64,000 bases of DNA from Bradyrhizobium sp. (GTDB lineage: Bacteria > Pseudomonadota > Alphaproteobacteria > Rhizobiales > Xanthobacteraceae): contig NZ_JACRMG010000013.1 in NCBI RefSeq assembly GCF_016219575.1, positions 141,743 through 205,742 of the forward strand, read 5' to 3'. The notes below the pieces were generated by a model. It did no database searches and was not told where the DNA came from. It worked only from the letters and a program-made list of their open reading frames with translations. The position numbers and the translations under genes are program-made. This document shows, piece after piece, positions 18,056 through 27,979 of the stretch; within the stretch, counting starts at the first letter, position 1, and each line of letters starts with the position of its first letter.

Positions 18056-19127
18056 GCGCATCACACGACGGGCCTTTGCCGCGGGCGGCGCGCTGCTCGC
18101 GCTTGCCGCCAAGGCGCGCGCGCAGGGCTTTGCGGGACTGGAGCAAAAAGCGGACGGCTTTGCGCGCGTCACGCCCGGCCGGACATTCTCCTTTCCCGCC
18201 GATCACGGCCCGCACCCGGAGTTCCGAATCGAGTGGTGGTATGTGACGGCAAACTTGCGCGATGCCGCGGGCACCGCCCATGGCGCGCAATGGACGCTGT
18301 TCCGCCAGGCGCTGCAGCCCGGCACCAACCTCGAAGGCTGGGCGACGCAGCAGGTCTGGATGGCGCATGCCGCGGTGACGCGCGCCGATACGCATCGCAC
18401 CGCCGAGACCTTTGCGCGCGGCGGCGTCGGACAGGCCGGCGTCGAAGCCGCGCCGTTCCGCGCCTGGATCGACGCCTGGCAGATGCGCGCGCGCGATGGC
18501 TTCGACGCCGGCAAGGTCACGCCGCTCGAGCTCACTGCCTCGGCAGCCGATTTCAGCTATGCGCTGCGGCTCACCGCCGATCGGCCGCTGGTGCTGCAGG
18601 GCGACGGCGGCTTCAGCAAGAAATCCGAGCGCGAGCAGGCGTCGTATTACTACAGCCAGCCGTTCTTCAAGGTCGTGGGCGATCTCGCCATCGACGACAA
18701 GCTCGCAGCCGTCAGCGGCCTTGCCTGGATGGACCGCGAATGGAGCAGCCAGCCGCTGGCAGCCGACCAGAGCGGCTGGGACTGGTTCGCGCTGCATTTC
18801 GACGGCGGCGAGAAGCTGATGCTGTACCGAATGCGGCAGGCCGACGGGGCGCATTACGCCTCCGGCAATTTCATTGCGCCCGACGGCAAGGCGATGCTGC
18901 TCGCCACGGACGAGATCGCGATGACGCCCAAGGGCACCACCGAGATCGCCGGCCGCAAGATTCCGACCGCATGGCATGTCGCGATCCCGCGGCTCAAGCT
19001 TTCCATCGACTGCGCGCCGCTGAACGCGAAGAGCTGGATGGGAACGAGCTTCGCCTATTGGGAGGGCCCCATCAGCTTTGCCGGCAGCCATCGCGGCGCC
19101 GGCTATCTCGAGCTGACGGGGTATTAG
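18045..19127 (+). CDS. Tat-exported AttH/CrtC-like lipocalin-type protein
   Basis: The 360-residue protein carries a twin-arginine signal (ERITRRAFAAGGALLALA, cut near AKARAQ), indicating folded export. The mature part shows the AttH/CrtC N-terminal hallmark FPADHGPHPEFRIEWWYVTANL. Later blocks include YYYSQPFFKVVGDL, GLAWMDREWSSQ and GWDWFALHFDGGEKLMLYRMR, all typical of carotenoid 1,2-hydratase-like/AttH proteins with a two-lipocalin fold. It overlaps the permease end by 11 bases, so it is the fourth gene of this operon. With no carotenoid genes nearby, a role with the ABC permease at the envelope is likelier than carotenoid chemistry. Confidence 0.82.
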   Translation: MSAERITRRAFAAGGALLALAAKARAQGFAGLEQKADGFARVTPGRTFSFPADHGPHPEFRIEWWYVTANLRDAAGTAHGAQWTLFRQALQPGTNLEGWATQQVWMAHAAVTRADTHRTAETFARGGVGQAGVEAAPFRAWIDAWQMRARDGFDAGKVTPLELTASAADFSYALRLTADRPLVLQGDGGFSKKSEREQASYYYSQPFFKVVGDLAIDDKLAAVSGLAWMDREWSSQPLAADQSGWDWFALHFDGGEKLMLYRMRQADGAHYASGNFIAPDGKAMLLATDEIAMTPKGTTEIAGRKIPTAWHVAIPRLKLSIDCAPLNAKSWMGTSFAYWEGPISFAGSHRGAGYLELTGY

Positions 19128-19139
19128 CCTCGGCGCGTT

Positions 19140-19814
19140 TCACACCGGCAGCTGCTCGCCGGTCTGCTCCTTGACGATGTACTCGGCATACCAGTCCGGC
19201 CAGTTCTCATCGTGCCGGCCGCCGTTGCGTTTCTCGTGCTCGCCATGGGCGGCGGCGGCACGGCGCAACGCTGCGGCAAGGTCGGCTTGCGAGCCGAAGC
19301 TGGCGGCGCCGGCGACGCGCCCGGGCAGTCGCGTAGTGACCTCCTGGAACAGCCAGCCATTGCCGTCGGGATCGCTGAACGAGGCGTAGGAGCGATAGCT
19401 CTCGCGTGCGGGATCGAGGCCCCCGGCGCGAACACGCCCGAACAGATAGGGCTCGTCGCTGCCGACATGCACATCGCCCTCGGCATGGAAGGCCTCGCTG
19501 ACCTTGATGCCGCGGTCGAGCAGATTCTTGCGCGCGGCTTCGATGTCGGAGACGATCAGATACAGTCCCTGCGCGGAGCCGGGCACTGCCGCGGTGACGT
19601 TCCTGCCGAAGATGACGGAGGCCGGCGAGCCCGGCGGCGTGAACTGGATAACGCGATAGTCGTCGGTGCCGGCGAAGTCGGCATCGAGCCGCCAGCCGAG
19701 CCCGGCGTAAAACTGCTTGGCGCGCTCGACGTCGGAGACAGGGATGACGACGACTTCGAGCCTGCTGTCGACGGAGGGCGCGGTGGCGGTGCGTTGCTTT
19801 TCGGCCTGGGTCAT
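19140..19814 (-). CDS. VOC-family (glyoxalase-like) protein
   Basis: This 224-residue protein has a vicinal-oxygen-chelate fold in its N-terminal half: LEVVVIPVSDVERAKQFYAGLGWRLDADF, then RVIQFTPPGSPASVIFG, GLYLIVSDIEAARKNLLDRG and YASFSDPDGNGWLFQEV. The last block is the usual VOC end. The C-terminal 60 residues (AALRRAAAAHGEHEKRNGG, DENWPDWYAEYI) form a helical extension. This matches VOC proteins found in actinobacteria and rhizobia, some annotated as bleomycin-resistance or dioxygenase-like. AAGGA precedes ATG 19814. The reaction is unknown. It converges on the AttH-like gene. Confidence 0.8.
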   Translation of the reverse strand: MTQAEKQRTATAPSVDSRLEVVVIPVSDVERAKQFYAGLGWRLDADFAGTDDYRVIQFTPPGSPASVIFGRNVTAAVPGSAQGLYLIVSDIEAARKNLLDRGIKVSEAFHAEGDVHVGSDEPYLFGRVRAGGLDPARESYRSYASFSDPDGNGWLFQEVTTRLPGRVAGAASFGSQADLAAALRRAAAAHGEHEKRNGGRHDENWPDWYAEYIVKEQTGEQLPV

Positions 19815-19966
19815 GGCTTGTTCCTTTCCAGTTGGGATGTCGTGATCGGCACGGCAGGAAAGTGGCGAAGCGCAGAAGACAACGAAGTTGCGGCGGGCGG
19901 AAGGCACCCATCTGCAGGGCAGAACCGCTCTCCTGACGGACCCGCGGTCGCACCTGAATTGGCGGC

Positions 19967-20386
19967 CTAACCCCGCATCCGCGCAATCGCGCCGGCGACG
20001 ATCTGCATGGAGATGCCGAGCACCCAGCCGATCAGGATCAGCACCGTCCAGGCGATGTGCGGTTCCTCGCGCAGCACGATCACGCCGACAGACGCAAAGG
20101 CCGTCAGCGCCGCGCAGAAGGTGCCGATGGCGGTGAGCAGCTCGGCGGCATCGATTCGCGGCGCCGGGCCGTCCTTGCCGGAGTTCAATGGCAGCGGCGG
20201 CGTATCGATACCGAGATAGTAGCCGACCGCGCCGCCGATCATCATGATCAGCAGGAAGCCCTGCGTGGTGAGCACGGAGATCGCCGATCCCGTATGGGCG
20301 GCCACGAACAATCCGCTCGCTGCACCCGCCATGGCGAGCCCAACCCGCTCCAGGACATGGGCAAACTTACTGACGCGCGTCCGCAT
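19967..20386 (-). CDS. Small integral membrane protein of unknown function
   Basis: The product has 139 residues from ATG 20386 (MRTRVSKFAHVLERVGLAM). About four hydrophobic segments are visible: AGAASGLFVAAHTG, GFLLIMMIGGAVGYYLGI, ELLTAIGTFCAALTAFASVGVIVL and WTVLILIGWVLGISMQIVAGAI. A short Pro-rich loop (DTPPLPLNSGKDGPAPR) separates the two halves. I recognise no family. About 150 bases separate it from the VOC gene's start, and co-transcription in either direction is uncertain. Confidence 0.65.
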   Translation of the reverse strand: MRTRVSKFAHVLERVGLAMAGAASGLFVAAHTGSAISVLTTQGFLLIMMIGGAVGYYLGIDTPPLPLNSGKDGPAPRIDAAELLTAIGTFCAALTAFASVGVIVLREEPHIAWTVLILIGWVLGISMQIVAGAIARMRG

Positions 20387-20407
20387 GATCGCACCCCGCA
20401 GGATCAC

Positions 20408-20918
20408 AGCATTACAAGGCTAGACCCATTTTGGAACCGGCGAAAGCGATTATCGCGACAAGGCGTCGACAGCCCTGCGATGATGGCCCGGACTAACGGG
20501 GGCTTTAGTCAATGCTTCATCTCTCGTCGGCCGTCGTGTCACCTGTCGCGCCGTAGTGTTCTGCTTAGTCAGCGGCTCGCAAGGGTCACGCAAGCGCTCG
20601 GCCTTCGGCATCATGGCTCCGGTGCGGTGCGGGCATCGGTCGAAGAATGCGTAGCGCCTCGACGCAAAACGCCTGCATAATTCCGCTCGCCGGAAGATTA
20701 ACACCGCCCCTCGCCTGAAAGCGACATCGGGGCGCAGCCCGCCAATTTGGGCGTGACGGCGCATCGCCTGCGTGCCAGTATGATCGTCAACGTGAACTGC
20801 GCACGCTCGGCGAAGCGCAGCCACCGAGGGGGAATGTTCAAGGCGCCGACGCGAGTTCGCGGCGAAACGCGCCCCTTTGGCCTACTTGGTCTCTCGGACT
20901 GACAGGTCAACGGCGTAG
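20408..20918. other. Gene-free stretch upstream of an ABC operon
   Basis: About 510 bases lie between the small membrane protein and the first Dpp-type permease. Open frames here have poor start sites and compositions unlike the neighbours, and I accept none. The stretch is locally less GC-biased (for example GGAAGATTAACACC near 20693) and probably holds the promoter for the ABC operon. No strong hairpin or known riboswitch is visible. Confidence 0.5.
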
Positions 20919-21854
20919 ATGGCACGACAGATTGTCCATCGTCTGCTGATATCGATCCCGGCGCTGGTCGGGGTGCTCTTCCTCTGTTTCTGCCTGCTGC
21001 AGGTGGTGCCGGCCGATCCCGCCATGGTGATCGCCGGGCCCGACGCCAAGCCTGAGACCATCGCCGCGATCAGGCAGGAACTCGGGCTCGACCGCTCGAT
21101 CCCAGTGCAGTTCTTCGAATACATCATGCGCGTGATGCGCGGCGATCTCGGCCGCTCCATCATCTCCAACAAGAAGGTGGTCGAGGAACTAGCGCTCACC
21201 ATCGGCCCGACCGTCGAATTGATGGTGGGTGGCATGCTGATCGCGGTTCCGATCGGCATTGCACTCGGCACGCTCGCCGCCGTCAATCGCGGCAGCCTCA
21301 CCGACCGCCTCATCATGGCGATCTCGGTGGCCGGCGTGTCCATGCCGGTGTTCTTCATCGGCCTGATGCTGATCCAGTATGTCGGCTTCCGCTGGGCGCT
21401 GCTGCCGTTCACCGGCCGCGCCGGCCCGGTGTGGGATGGCGGACTGCCGAACCTGATCCTCCCTGCCCTGACGCTAGGCCTCGTGCTGATCGGGCCGATC
21501 GCGCGGCTGACGCGCACCGCGGTGCTGGAAGTGCTGGGCGCCGACTTCGTGCGCACCGCGCGTGCCAAGGGACTGCGAGAGACGGTGGTGATCGTGCACC
21601 ACGCGCTGCGCAACGCGCTGATCCCCGTCGTCACCCTGATCGGGCTGCAGGCGGCGTTCCTGCTCGGCGGCGCCGTGGTCACCGAGACGATGTTTTCATG
21701 GCCGGGCGTCGGGCGGCTTGCGGTCGGCGCCATCGTCTCCAGCGATTTCCCGACCGCTCAGGGTGCGATCATGATTCTCGCGGTCGCCTTCCTGACCATC
21801 AACCTGCTGGTCGACGTGCTCTACGTGTACCTCGATCCGCGGGTGCAAACATGA
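20919..21854 (+). CDS. Dpp/Opp-type ABC permease, first subunit
   Basis: This 311-residue inner-membrane permease starts MARQIVHRLLISIPALVGV. Six membrane helices are expected. The N-terminal VVPADPAMVIAGPDA and ELGLDRSIPVQFFEYIMRVMRGDLGRSI blocks are standard for DppB-type subunits. The EAA loop appears as DFVRTARAKGLRETVVIVHHALRNALIPVVT. It is the first gene of a permease-permease-binding-binding-ATPase-ATPase operon and overlaps the next gene by ATGA. The family moves peptides, nickel, glutathione or other small organics. The neighbouring binding proteins do not reveal which. Confidence 0.88.
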   Translation: MARQIVHRLLISIPALVGVLFLCFCLLQVVPADPAMVIAGPDAKPETIAAIRQELGLDRSIPVQFFEYIMRVMRGDLGRSIISNKKVVEELALTIGPTVELMVGGMLIAVPIGIALGTLAAVNRGSLTDRLIMAISVAGVSMPVFFIGLMLIQYVGFRWALLPFTGRAGPVWDGGLPNLILPALTLGLVLIGPIARLTRTAVLEVLGADFVRTARAKGLRETVVIVHHALRNALIPVVTLIGLQAAFLLGGAVVTETMFSWPGVGRLAVGAIVSSDFPTAQGAIMILAVAFLTINLLVDVLYVYLDPRVQT

Positions 21855-22747
21855 GCACCGAGGCACTCGATCACGGCCTGATCGCGAGCGGCGCTGGCAA
21901 TGAAGACGGCTGGCTCGCCCCCAACGGCCTGTTGCGGCGGCTGGCGCGCGACCGCGTCGCGGCGCTGGCGGCTTCCGTGCTGACGGCGATCGTGCTGGCG
22001 GCGATCCTTGCGCCGTGGATCGCGCCCTACGACCCCTATTTCACCGACCTCACCAAGACGATGCAGGCGCCGAGCGCCGCACACTGGTTCGGCACCGACA
22101 ACACCGGCCGCGACATATTGAGCCGCGTGCTCTATGGCACGCGCAACACGCTGGTGCTGGGCCTCGTCGGCGTGATCGTCGGCGGCGCGATCGGCGGCGT
22201 GCTCGGCATCGTCGCCGCCTACTACCGGCGGCTCGGCGGCTGGATCATGCGGCTGGTCGACATCATGCTGGCCTTCCCGGCGATCCTGATCGGACTTGCC
22301 ATGGCCGCGATCTTCGGCGCGGGGCTTGGCGCCGTGATCATCGCGCTGGTTATCGCGACCATACCCGACGTGGCGCGGGTGGCGCGCGGCGCGGCAGTGG
22401 GCGTGATGGGCCAGGAGTTCATGGAAGCCGGACGCGCTGTCGGCGTCTCCGACAGCGCGCTGATCTGGCGCTACCTGACGCTGAATTGCATCTCCACCAT
22501 CTTCGTGTTCCTGACGCTGCGCTTCGGCCAGATCATCCTGATCGGCTCGGTGCTCGGCTTCCTCGGCATGGGGGCGCAGCCGCCGACCGCCGAGCTCGGC
22601 ATGATGGCAGCCCAGGGCCGCGACTTCCTGTTCATGGCGCCGCATATCGCCACCATCCCGAGCTGCGCCATCTTCGTCATCGTGCTTTGCGCCAATCTGC
22701 TTGGCGACGCCTTCCGCGACGTTCTCGATCCGAGGTTACAGACATGA
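21851..22747 (+). CDS. Dpp/Opp-type ABC permease, second subunit
   Basis: This 298-residue DppC-type permease begins at ATG 21851, overlapping the first permease's stop. It has a cytoplasmic N-terminus (about 40 residues), then HWFGTDNTGRDILSRVLYGTRNTLVLG, the characteristic DppC entry to the transmembrane domain. The EAA loop is EFMEAGRAVGVSDSALIWRYLTLNC. The end, LLGDAFRDVLDPRLQT, is the canonical DppC C-terminus. Its stop overlaps the start of the first binding-protein gene (ATGA). It forms the channel with the preceding subunit. Confidence 0.88.
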   Translation: MSTEALDHGLIASGAGNEDGWLAPNGLLRRLARDRVAALAASVLTAIVLAAILAPWIAPYDPYFTDLTKTMQAPSAAHWFGTDNTGRDILSRVLYGTRNTLVLGLVGVIVGGAIGGVLGIVAAYYRRLGGWIMRLVDIMLAFPAILIGLAMAAIFGAGLGAVIIALVIATIPDVARVARGAAVGVMGQEFMEAGRAVGVSDSALIWRYLTLNCISTIFVFLTLRFGQIILIGSVLGFLGMGAQPPTAELGMMAAQGRDFLFMAPHIATIPSCAIFVIVLCANLLGDAFRDVLDPRLQT

Positions 22748-24306
22748 TGAGACTGGCTCTGACTGCTGCACTCGCCCTGACCATCGCCGCTCCCGCGTCG
22801 GCCCAGACGCTGACGCTCATGAAGGGCATCGACGCGCCGCATTATGACGGCCATCGCACCACCTGGGGTCCGACCTCCGATATCGTCAACATGTTCCAGG
22901 ACACGCTGGTGGCGCTGGACTGGGACGGCCGCACGCCGATCCCGTATCTGGCCAAATCCTGGGCAATGAGCGAGGACGGCAAGATCTATACGTTCAAGCT
23001 GCGCGACGACGTCAGCTTCTGCAGCGGCAAGAAGTTCACCGCCGAGGACGTGATCTACAGCTTCAAGCGGCTGAAGGATCCCGCGGTGAAAGCGCCCTAT
23101 GCCTGGCGTGCCGGCAACATCAAGGAGCTGCGCGCGCCGGATCCCTACACCGTGCAGTACGAAATGGATGAGCCGTATTCGGAACTCCTGCTGCAGCTCA
23201 CGATGTTCACCAACGCGATCCACAACAAGGAGAGCGTGGAAGCGCTGGGCAAGGACTACGGCATCAAGGGCATCGACGGTACCGGCCCCTGGTGCTTCGA
23301 CAGCTGGCAGCCGCGCACCGAGATCGTGCTGAAGCGCCACGACGCCTACAAATGGGGCCCGTCGATGTACAAGAACAAGGGGCCCGTCAAGTTCGAGAAG
23401 CTGAGCATCAAGATCGTGCCGGAAGATTCCAGCCGCGTCGCGGCGATGCTGTCCGGGCAGTTCGACATTACCCACCAGTTCCCGGCACAGTTCATCAGCC
23501 AGGCCAAGGCCACGCCGACGCTGGCGGTGACGCCGGCCAAGCCGAATTTCCAGCTGCTCTATTTCGGCTTCAAGATCACGCGGCCGATGGTGGCCGACAA
23601 GCGCGTACGCGAAGCCATGAGCATCGCCATCAACCGCGCCGAGATTGCCAAGGCGATCCTGCTCGGCAATGCCGAACCCGCCGTCACCATCGTGGATCCC
23701 GATGCGCTCGACCACGACCCCGCCACCAAGGGCATCGTCAAGGAGGACATCGAGCGCGCCAAGGCGCTGCTGGACGAGGCTGGCTGGAAGGTCGGCGCCG
23801 ACGGCATCCGCGAGAAGGACGGCGTCAAGCTGCAGCCGCGAGTCTACTACACGGCCAACGCCAATTCGGGAAAGGTCGCGGAGGCGATCCAGGGCTATCT
23901 TCGCAAGATCGGCGTCGACTGGCGGCTCAACCCATGGGACTCGACCATCGCCTCGGTGAAGATGGCCGAGCAGGATTACGAGATCTGGTCGGTGACCGTG
24001 CCGTATCTGTCGGCCGGCGATCTCATGAACATCTATTTCGATTCCGCCAATATCCCGACGCCGAACCGGATGAACTGGAAGGACGCAGAGACCGACGCCT
24101 GGCTGAAGCAGGGCCGCTCGGCGCTCACCGAGAGCGATCGCACCAAGGCCTACGCACTGGTGCAGCAGAAGGTGATGCGCGAGCACCTGTGGATTCCCGT
24201 GCTCAACATCAACATGGACCAGGTCGCCAACAAGCGCATCAGCGCGGCGCGGCCGCACATGCTCTACCAGAACACGTTCTACAAGGGGCTCGACGTGACT
24301 CGCTGA
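22744..24306 (+). CDS. ABC solute-binding protein, family 5 (first of a tandem pair)
   Basis: The 520-residue periplasmic protein has a signal peptide (MMRLALTAALALTIAAPASA). The mature sequence is a cluster-C/family 5 binding protein: [89 protein letters not shown]. The ATG overlaps the permease stop. It is highly similar to the next gene's product over its full length, implying a tandem duplication. Differences gather in the second lobe (for example HQFPAQFISQAKATPTLAV and VDPDALDHDPAT), where ligand contacts would be. The substrate is unknown. Confidence 0.88.
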   Translation: MMRLALTAALALTIAAPASAQTLTLMKGIDAPHYDGHRTTWGPTSDIVNMFQDTLVALDWDGRTPIPYLAKSWAMSEDGKIYTFKLRDDVSFCSGKKFTAEDVIYSFKRLKDPAVKAPYAWRAGNIKELRAPDPYTVQYEMDEPYSELLLQLTMFTNAIHNKESVEALGKDYGIKGIDGTGPWCFDSWQPRTEIVLKRHDAYKWGPSMYKNKGPVKFEKLSIKIVPEDSSRVAAMLSGQFDITHQFPAQFISQAKATPTLAVTPAKPNFQLLYFGFKITRPMVADKRVREAMSIAINRAEIAKAILLGNAEPAVTIVDPDALDHDPATKGIVKEDIERAKALLDEAGWKVGADGIREKDGVKLQPRVYYTANANSGKVAEAIQGYLRKIGVDWRLNPWDSTIASVKMAEQDYEIWSVTVPYLSAGDLMNIYFDSANIPTPNRMNWKDAETDAWLKQGRSALTESDRTKAYALVQQKVMREHLWIPVLNINMDQVANKRISAARPHMLYQNTFYKGLDVTR

Positions 24307-24339
24307 CTGGCCAACGACAAAAAAACGGGAGTGAACAGG

Positions 24340-25908
24340 ATGCGCGGAATTTTCACGGGATTGGCGGCGCTGCTCGCCGCGGGCGCCGTCACGACGGCCG
24401 AGGCACAGACGCTGCGCGTGATGAAGTCGCTGGACGCGCCGCACTATGACGGCCAGCGCACGACGTGGTCGCCCACCTCGGACATCGTCAACATGTTCCA
24501 GGACACGCTGGTGGCGCTGGACTGGGACGGCAAGACCGCGATCCCCTATCTGGCAAAATCCTGGGACATCCGCGAGGACGGCAAGCTCTATACGTTCAAG
24601 CTGCGCGACGACGTTACGTTCTGCAGCGGCAAGAAGTTCACCGCCGCCGACGTCGTCTACACTTTCAAGCGGCTGAAGGATCCCGAAACCAAGGCCCCCT
24701 ATGCCTGGCGCGCGGGCGACATCAAGGAGGTCCGCGCCGTCGACCCCTACACGGTCGAGTACGAACTGAACGAGCCCTATTCGGAGCTGCTGCTGCAGCT
24801 CACCATGTACACCAACACCATCCACAACCAGGCGAGCGTGGAGACCCTGGGCAAGGATTACGGCACCAAGGGCATCGACGGCACCGGCCCCTGGTGCTTC
24901 GAAAGCTGGCAGCCGCGCACCGAGATCGTGCTGAAGCGCCACGATGCGTACAAATGGGGCCCCTCGATGTACCAGAACAAGGGCCCGGTGAAGTTCGAGA
25001 AGCTGAGCATCAAGATCGTGCCGGAGGATGCCAGCCGCGTCGCCGCCATGATGGGCGGACAGTTCGACGTCACCCACCAGATCCCGCTGCAATTCATCGA
25101 CCAGGTCAAGGCCGCGCCGACCCTGACGGTCCAGGAAGCGAAGCCTAATTTCCAGCTGAATTATTACGGCTACAAGATCACGCGGCCCATGGTGGCCGAC
25201 AAGCGCGTGCGCGAGGCGATGAACATCGCCATCAACCGCGCCGAGATCGTCAAGGGCATCATGCTGGGCAACGCCGAGCCGGCCTTCACCTTCGTCGACC
25301 CCAACGCTCTCGACTTCGCCGACAAGACCAGGGGCGTGATCAAGGAAGACGTCGAGCGCGCCAAGAAACTGCTGGACGAAGCCGGCTGGACGGTCGGCAG
25401 CGACGGCATAAGGGAAAAGGACGGCGTCAAGCTCGCGCCGAGGGTTCTGTTCGTGCAGGTCGCCTACTTCCCGCGCGTCTCCGAGGCGATCCAGGGCTAC
25501 ATGCGCAAGATCGGCATCGACTGGAAGATCGTCGGCTTCGATTCCACCATCGCGCCGGCCGAGATGGGCAAGCAGGACTACGAGCTGTGGACCGTGACGG
25601 TGCCCTATTTGTCGGCGGGCGAACTGATGAACATCTACTTCGACTCGAAGAACATTCCGACGCCCAACCGGATGAACTGGAAGGACACGGAGACCGACGG
25701 GTGGCTGCGCGCCGGCCGCGCGGCCTTGAACGAAAAGGACCGGGCGCTGAACTTCGCCCGCATCCAGGAGAAGGTGATGGGCGAGCATCTGTGGATGCCC
25801 GTGATGAACGTCGCGATGTACACGACGAGCTCGAAGAAGCTGAAAGGCGTGCGGCCGCACATGCTCTATCAGAACACCTTCTACAAGGGACTGGATTACT
25901 CGTTCTGA
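24340..25908 (+). CDS. ABC solute-binding protein, family 5 (second of a tandem pair)
   Basis: The 522-residue periplasmic protein begins [24 protein letters not shown], a Sec signal. ATG 24340 is chosen because GGGAG lies about eight bases upstream; GTG 24331 is the alternative. The mature part repeats almost every block of the preceding paralogue ([76 protein letters not shown]). The gene ends in a TGATG overlap with the ATPase gene. Having two binding proteins for one permease would broaden substrate range or separate expression control. Confidence 0.88.
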   Translation: MRGIFTGLAALLAAGAVTTAEAQTLRVMKSLDAPHYDGQRTTWSPTSDIVNMFQDTLVALDWDGKTAIPYLAKSWDIREDGKLYTFKLRDDVTFCSGKKFTAADVVYTFKRLKDPETKAPYAWRAGDIKEVRAVDPYTVEYELNEPYSELLLQLTMYTNTIHNQASVETLGKDYGTKGIDGTGPWCFESWQPRTEIVLKRHDAYKWGPSMYQNKGPVKFEKLSIKIVPEDASRVAAMMGGQFDVTHQIPLQFIDQVKAAPTLTVQEAKPNFQLNYYGYKITRPMVADKRVREAMNIAINRAEIVKGIMLGNAEPAFTFVDPNALDFADKTRGVIKEDVERAKKLLDEAGWTVGSDGIREKDGVKLAPRVLFVQVAYFPRVSEAIQGYMRKIGIDWKIVGFDSTIAPAEMGKQDYELWTVTVPYLSAGELMNIYFDSKNIPTPNRMNWKDTETDGWLRAGRAALNEKDRALNFARIQEKVMGEHLWMPVMNVAMYTTSSKKLKGVRPHMLYQNTFYKGLDYSF

Positions 25909-26888
25909 TGGAAAGCCTGCTCGAGGTCCGCGGTCTCAGGACCCATTTCGCCACCGATCGCGGCCTGTTCCGGGCCGTCGACGGCATCAGCTTCGGCGTG
26001 CCGCGCGGCCGCACGGTCGGTCTCGTCGGCGAGTCCGGCTGCGGCAAGAGCGTGACGTCGCTCTCGGTCATGGGGCTGGTGCCCTCGCCGCCCGGCAAGA
26101 TCGACGCGGACAGCATCACGTTCGCAGGCACCAACGTACTGGCATTGCCGCCGGACGAGCGCCGCAGGCTGCGCGGCGGCAAGATGTCGATGATCTTCCA
26201 GGAGCCGATGACCTCGCTGAACCCGGTGCACACCGTGGGCCAGCAGATCGTCGAGGCGATCGTTGCCCACACCCAGATGTCGCCGCGCGCGGCAAAGGCC
26301 CGCGCCATCGAGATGCTGGAGCTGGTGAAGATTCCGTCGCCGGCGCGGCGCATCGACGACTATCCGCACAACATGTCAGGCGGCATGCGCCAGCGCGTGA
26401 TGATCGCGATGGCGCTGTCCTGCGAGCCGGCGCTGCTGATTGCGGACGAGCCGACCACGGCGCTCGATGTCACCATCCAGGCGCAGATCCTCGACCTGCT
26501 CAGCGATCTGCAGCGCAGGCTCGGCATGGCGATCCTCATCATCACCCACGATCTCGGCGTGATCGCCGAGATGGCCGACCATGTGCTGGTGATGTATGCA
26601 GGCCAGATCGTCGAGAGCGCCGACGTCGCCGACATCTTCGCCGATCCGCAGCATCCCTACACGGTCGGCCTGCTCGGCTCGATCCCGCGGCTCGACGTCG
26701 AGCGCGAGCGGCTCGCCACCATCGAGGGCACCGTGCCCGGCGCCAACAACCAGCCGAAAGGCTGCCGCTTCGCGCCGCGCTGCCCATTCGCGGACGCGCG
26801 CTGCCGCGAGGCAACGCCGCCGCTCATCGAGATCAGCGCCACCCATCGGGTGGCCTGCTGGAAGGCGCCGGTGGAGATGACGGCATGA
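25908..26888 (+). CDS. Dpp/Opp-type ABC ATPase, DppD-like
   Basis: This 326-residue ATPase has Walker A GESGCGKS at 41-48, [16 protein letters not shown] (Q-loop), signature [12 protein letters not shown], Walker [17 protein letters not shown] and switch ITHDLG. The C-terminal oligopeptide/dipeptide extension carries the family's cysteine pattern: [15 protein letters not shown] and RVACW. In some family members this binds an iron-sulfur cluster; function here is inferred. It starts at ATG 25908 in a TGATG overlap with the binding-protein stop and overlaps the next ATPase by ATGA. Confidence 0.9.
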   Translation: MESLLEVRGLRTHFATDRGLFRAVDGISFGVPRGRTVGLVGESGCGKSVTSLSVMGLVPSPPGKIDADSITFAGTNVLALPPDERRRLRGGKMSMIFQEPMTSLNPVHTVGQQIVEAIVAHTQMSPRAAKARAIEMLELVKIPSPARRIDDYPHNMSGGMRQRVMIAMALSCEPALLIADEPTTALDVTIQAQILDLLSDLQRRLGMAILIITHDLGVIAEMADHVLVMYAGQIVESADVADIFADPQHPYTVGLLGSIPRLDVERERLATIEGTVPGANNQPKGCRFAPRCPFADARCREATPPLIEISATHRVACWKAPVEMTA

Positions 26889-27970
26889 GCGAAACGCCCG
26901 TCCTCGAGGTCAATGGCCTCGTCAAGCACTTTCCGGTGGCGCGCGGCGTGCTGCGACGGAAGCTGATCGGCCTGGTTCGCGCGGTCGAGGATGTCTCCTT
27001 CGAGATCGCGCGCGGCGAGACCCTGGCGCTGGTCGGCGAATCCGGCTGCGGCAAGTCCACCACCGGACGGCTGGTGCTGCGGTTGATGAACCCGACATCC
27101 GGCTCGATCCGTTTCAAGGGCGAGGAGATCGCCAACGTCGACAAGGATGCGATGCGGCGGATGCGGCGGCATCTGCAAATCATCTTTCAGGACCCCTATG
27201 CCTCGCTCAACCCGCGCATGACGGTCGGCGACATCCTGCGCGAACCGCTGAACGTCCACGAGATCGGCGATGGCGCTTCCCGTGCCGCGCGGGTGCGGGA
27301 GCTGCTCGACGTGGTCGGCCTGCAGGCCGAGCACGCCGCACGCTATCCGCACCAGTTCTCCGGCGGCCAGCGCCAGCGCATCGGCATCGCGCGGGCACTT
27401 GCCGTCAATCCCGATCTGATCGTGTGCGACGAGCCGGTCTCGGCGCTGGATGTCTCGATCCAGGCGCAGATCGTGAATCTGCTGCAGAACCTGCAGCAGC
27501 GCTTCGGTCTCTCCTATCTCTTCATCGCGCACGATCTTGCCGTCGTGAAGCACATCAGCGACCGCGTCGCGGTGATGTATCTGGGCAAGCTCGTCGAGAT
27601 CGCCGACAAGAAGACGATCTACGCCAAGCCGCTGCATCCCTATACGCAGGCGCTGATGGCAGCGATCCCGAAGACCGACCCGAACCTGCGGGCCAAGCGC
27701 GTGATGCTGCAGGGCGACGTGCCGAATCCCTTCAACCCGCCGACCGGCTGCCGCTTCCACACCCGCTGTCCGCATGCGCAGGCGCGCTGCTCGGCGGAGG
27801 AGCCCGTCTTGCGCGAGGCGGCAAGCGGCCACCGCGTCGCCTGCCATTTCTTCGAGACGTTGCCGCCGCCGGTGATTGTCGCCCGCAGCGGCCCGCCGCA
27901 GGGCAAGTTCGCCGAGCGGCTGGCCGCGTTCGAGGCGGCGAAGCAGAAACAGGAGGCTATGAAGGTGTGA
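26885..27970 (+). CDS. Dpp/Opp-type ABC ATPase, DppF-like
   Basis: The 361-residue second ATPase has Walker A GESGCGKS at 51-58, [19 protein letters not shown], signature [15 protein letters not shown], Walker [17 protein letters not shown] and switch IAHDLAVV. The C-terminal extension contains [15 protein letters not shown] and HRVACHFF, as in the partner. A tail of about 30 residues ([22 protein letters not shown]) follows and is longer than usual. It closes the six-gene operon. A perfect GC-rich hairpin starts ten bases after the stop. Confidence 0.9.
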   Translation: MSETPVLEVNGLVKHFPVARGVLRRKLIGLVRAVEDVSFEIARGETLALVGESGCGKSTTGRLVLRLMNPTSGSIRFKGEEIANVDKDAMRRMRRHLQIIFQDPYASLNPRMTVGDILREPLNVHEIGDGASRAARVRELLDVVGLQAEHAARYPHQFSGGQRQRIGIARALAVNPDLIVCDEPVSALDVSIQAQIVNLLQNLQQRFGLSYLFIAHDLAVVKHISDRVAVMYLGKLVEIADKKTIYAKPLHPYTQALMAAIPKTDPNLRAKRVMLQGDVPNPFNPPTGCRFHTRCPHAQARCSAEEPVLREAASGHRVACHFFETLPPPVIVARSGPPQGKFAERLAAFEAAKQKQEAMKV

Positions 27971-27979
27971 ATGTCGGTC

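Noticed and set aside
20408..20918. Several short open frames in the gap before the first ABC operon
   Set aside because: They lack ribosome sites and show composition unlike neighbours; none has a plausible domain.
22471..25860. A very long open frame on the minus strand opposite the tandem binding proteins
   Set aside because: It is antisense to two clear genes with signal peptides and family motifs. GC-rich third positions commonly leave such frames open, and its product shows no recognisable domain.
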